NCBI GenBank assembly: GCA_035288045.1
Contig: DATEBA010000074.1
Span: 29,443-93,442 of the forward strand
Origin: DATEBA01 sp035288045
GTDB taxonomy: Bacteria; Actinomycetota; UBA4738; HRBIN12
Length of the DNA: 64,000 bases
Reading direction: 5' to 3'
This document shows, one piece after another, positions 63,922 to 64,000 of the stretch. The position numbers and the translations under genes were made by a program. The notes beneath the pieces were generated by a model. It was not told the DNA's origin and did not search any database. It saw nothing but the letters and a program-made list of their open reading frames with translations. Each line of letters starts with the position of its first letter. Position 1 is the first letter of the stretch.

Positions 63922-64000
63922 AGATCAAGGGGACTTGCCGTCGATGCAAGCGGGAGTTCTTCGTCGAGCAGGCGCTGGATAACGGCGGGCGGTGTCCCTG
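63918..64000 (+). CDS. zinc-ribbon protein, partial at window edge
   Basis: Only the first 27 codons are inside the window. VKIKGTCRRCKREFFVEQAL followed by DNGGRCP shows a CxxC pair and a further Cys, the start of a zinc ribbon. It overlaps the receiver-like gene by 4 bp (GTGA), so the two are co-transcribed. The rest is cut off. Confidence 0.6.
   Translation, partial: MKIKGTCRRCKREFFVEQALDNGGRCP

Overview
This is a very GC-rich, gene-dense bacterial chromosome segment, most likely from an uncultured or deeply branching member of the Actinomycetota. The clues are the gene order sufB-sufD-Rieske-sufC-sufS-sufU, a CsoR operator of actinobacterial type, an MDMPI/TIGR03084-like (mycothiol-linked family) protein, a DUF222-HNH nuclease, class A RNase P RNA, and many start codons lying 6-10 nt after a TAnnnT box with no Shine-Dalgarno sequence (leaderless transcripts). 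I cannot place it below phylum. No rRNA, tRNA, CRISPR array, prophage or intact insertion sequence was seen.

Layout. 0.1-4.3 kb holds two short-chain dehydrogenases, a frameshifted RTX-like relic, an orphan PotC-type permease and a secreted TolB-like propeller. 4.3-8.1 kb holds a 20-bp tandem repeat beside a truncated reading frame, a zinc-ribbon protein overlapping an RNase HI, a lipoprotein, the RNase P RNA gene rnpB and lipA. 8.2-13.4 kb is one giant histidine kinase with eight PAS and two GAF domains. 13.8-19.2 kb is a copper island: cupredoxin lipoprotein, CsoR with its operator, CopA, and a second P1B ATPase with an unusual Cys-Pro-Asp motif. After a thioredoxin-TPR protein and a methyltransferase, 20.7-26.1 kb (minus strand) carries lpd, E1 alpha, E1 beta, E2 and lipB of a 2-oxoacid dehydrogenase complex, divergent from gcvT. 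28.1-31.6 kb is a cobalamin riboswitch followed by btuF, btuC and btuD. 31.6-33.5 kb is a response regulator plus a receiver-kinase.

33.6-42.8 kb is an iron-sulfur assembly locus (SufT-like protein, rhodanese, sufB, sufD, Rieske protein, sufC, sufS, sufU). It is split between sufB and sufD by a DUF222-HNH gene, a broken AlbA_2-type gene remnant and a VapBC-like toxin-antitoxin pair. 42.8-50.1 kb holds a methyltransferase, a DUF2207 membrane protein, a FemAB/GNAT-like protein, a 44-residue membrane peptide, an MDMPI-like protein, an ELWxxDGT-repeat secreted protein and glycerate kinase. 50.2-57.3 kb holds an ErpA-type A-type carrier, a class III aminotransferase, an MFS exporter, cobalamin-dependent metH and a cyclic-nucleotide-binding protein. 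57.3-64 kb holds an aldo/keto reductase, korA-korB, a second cysteine desulfurase, a small zinc ribbon, an aquaporin-family channel, a degenerate receiver protein and the beginning of a zinc-ribbon gene.

How the genes work together. LipA (a 4Fe-4S enzyme), LipB, E2 and GcvT form a lipoate/one-carbon group. The Suf genes and ErpA supply clusters to LipA, KorAB and the Rieske protein. The riboswitch-controlled B12 importer would feed MetH. The cupredoxin, CsoR and two ATPases form a copper response. Junctions are extremely tight: at five convergent junctions the two genes end on one shared CTAG, and several others overlap by 16-62 bp.
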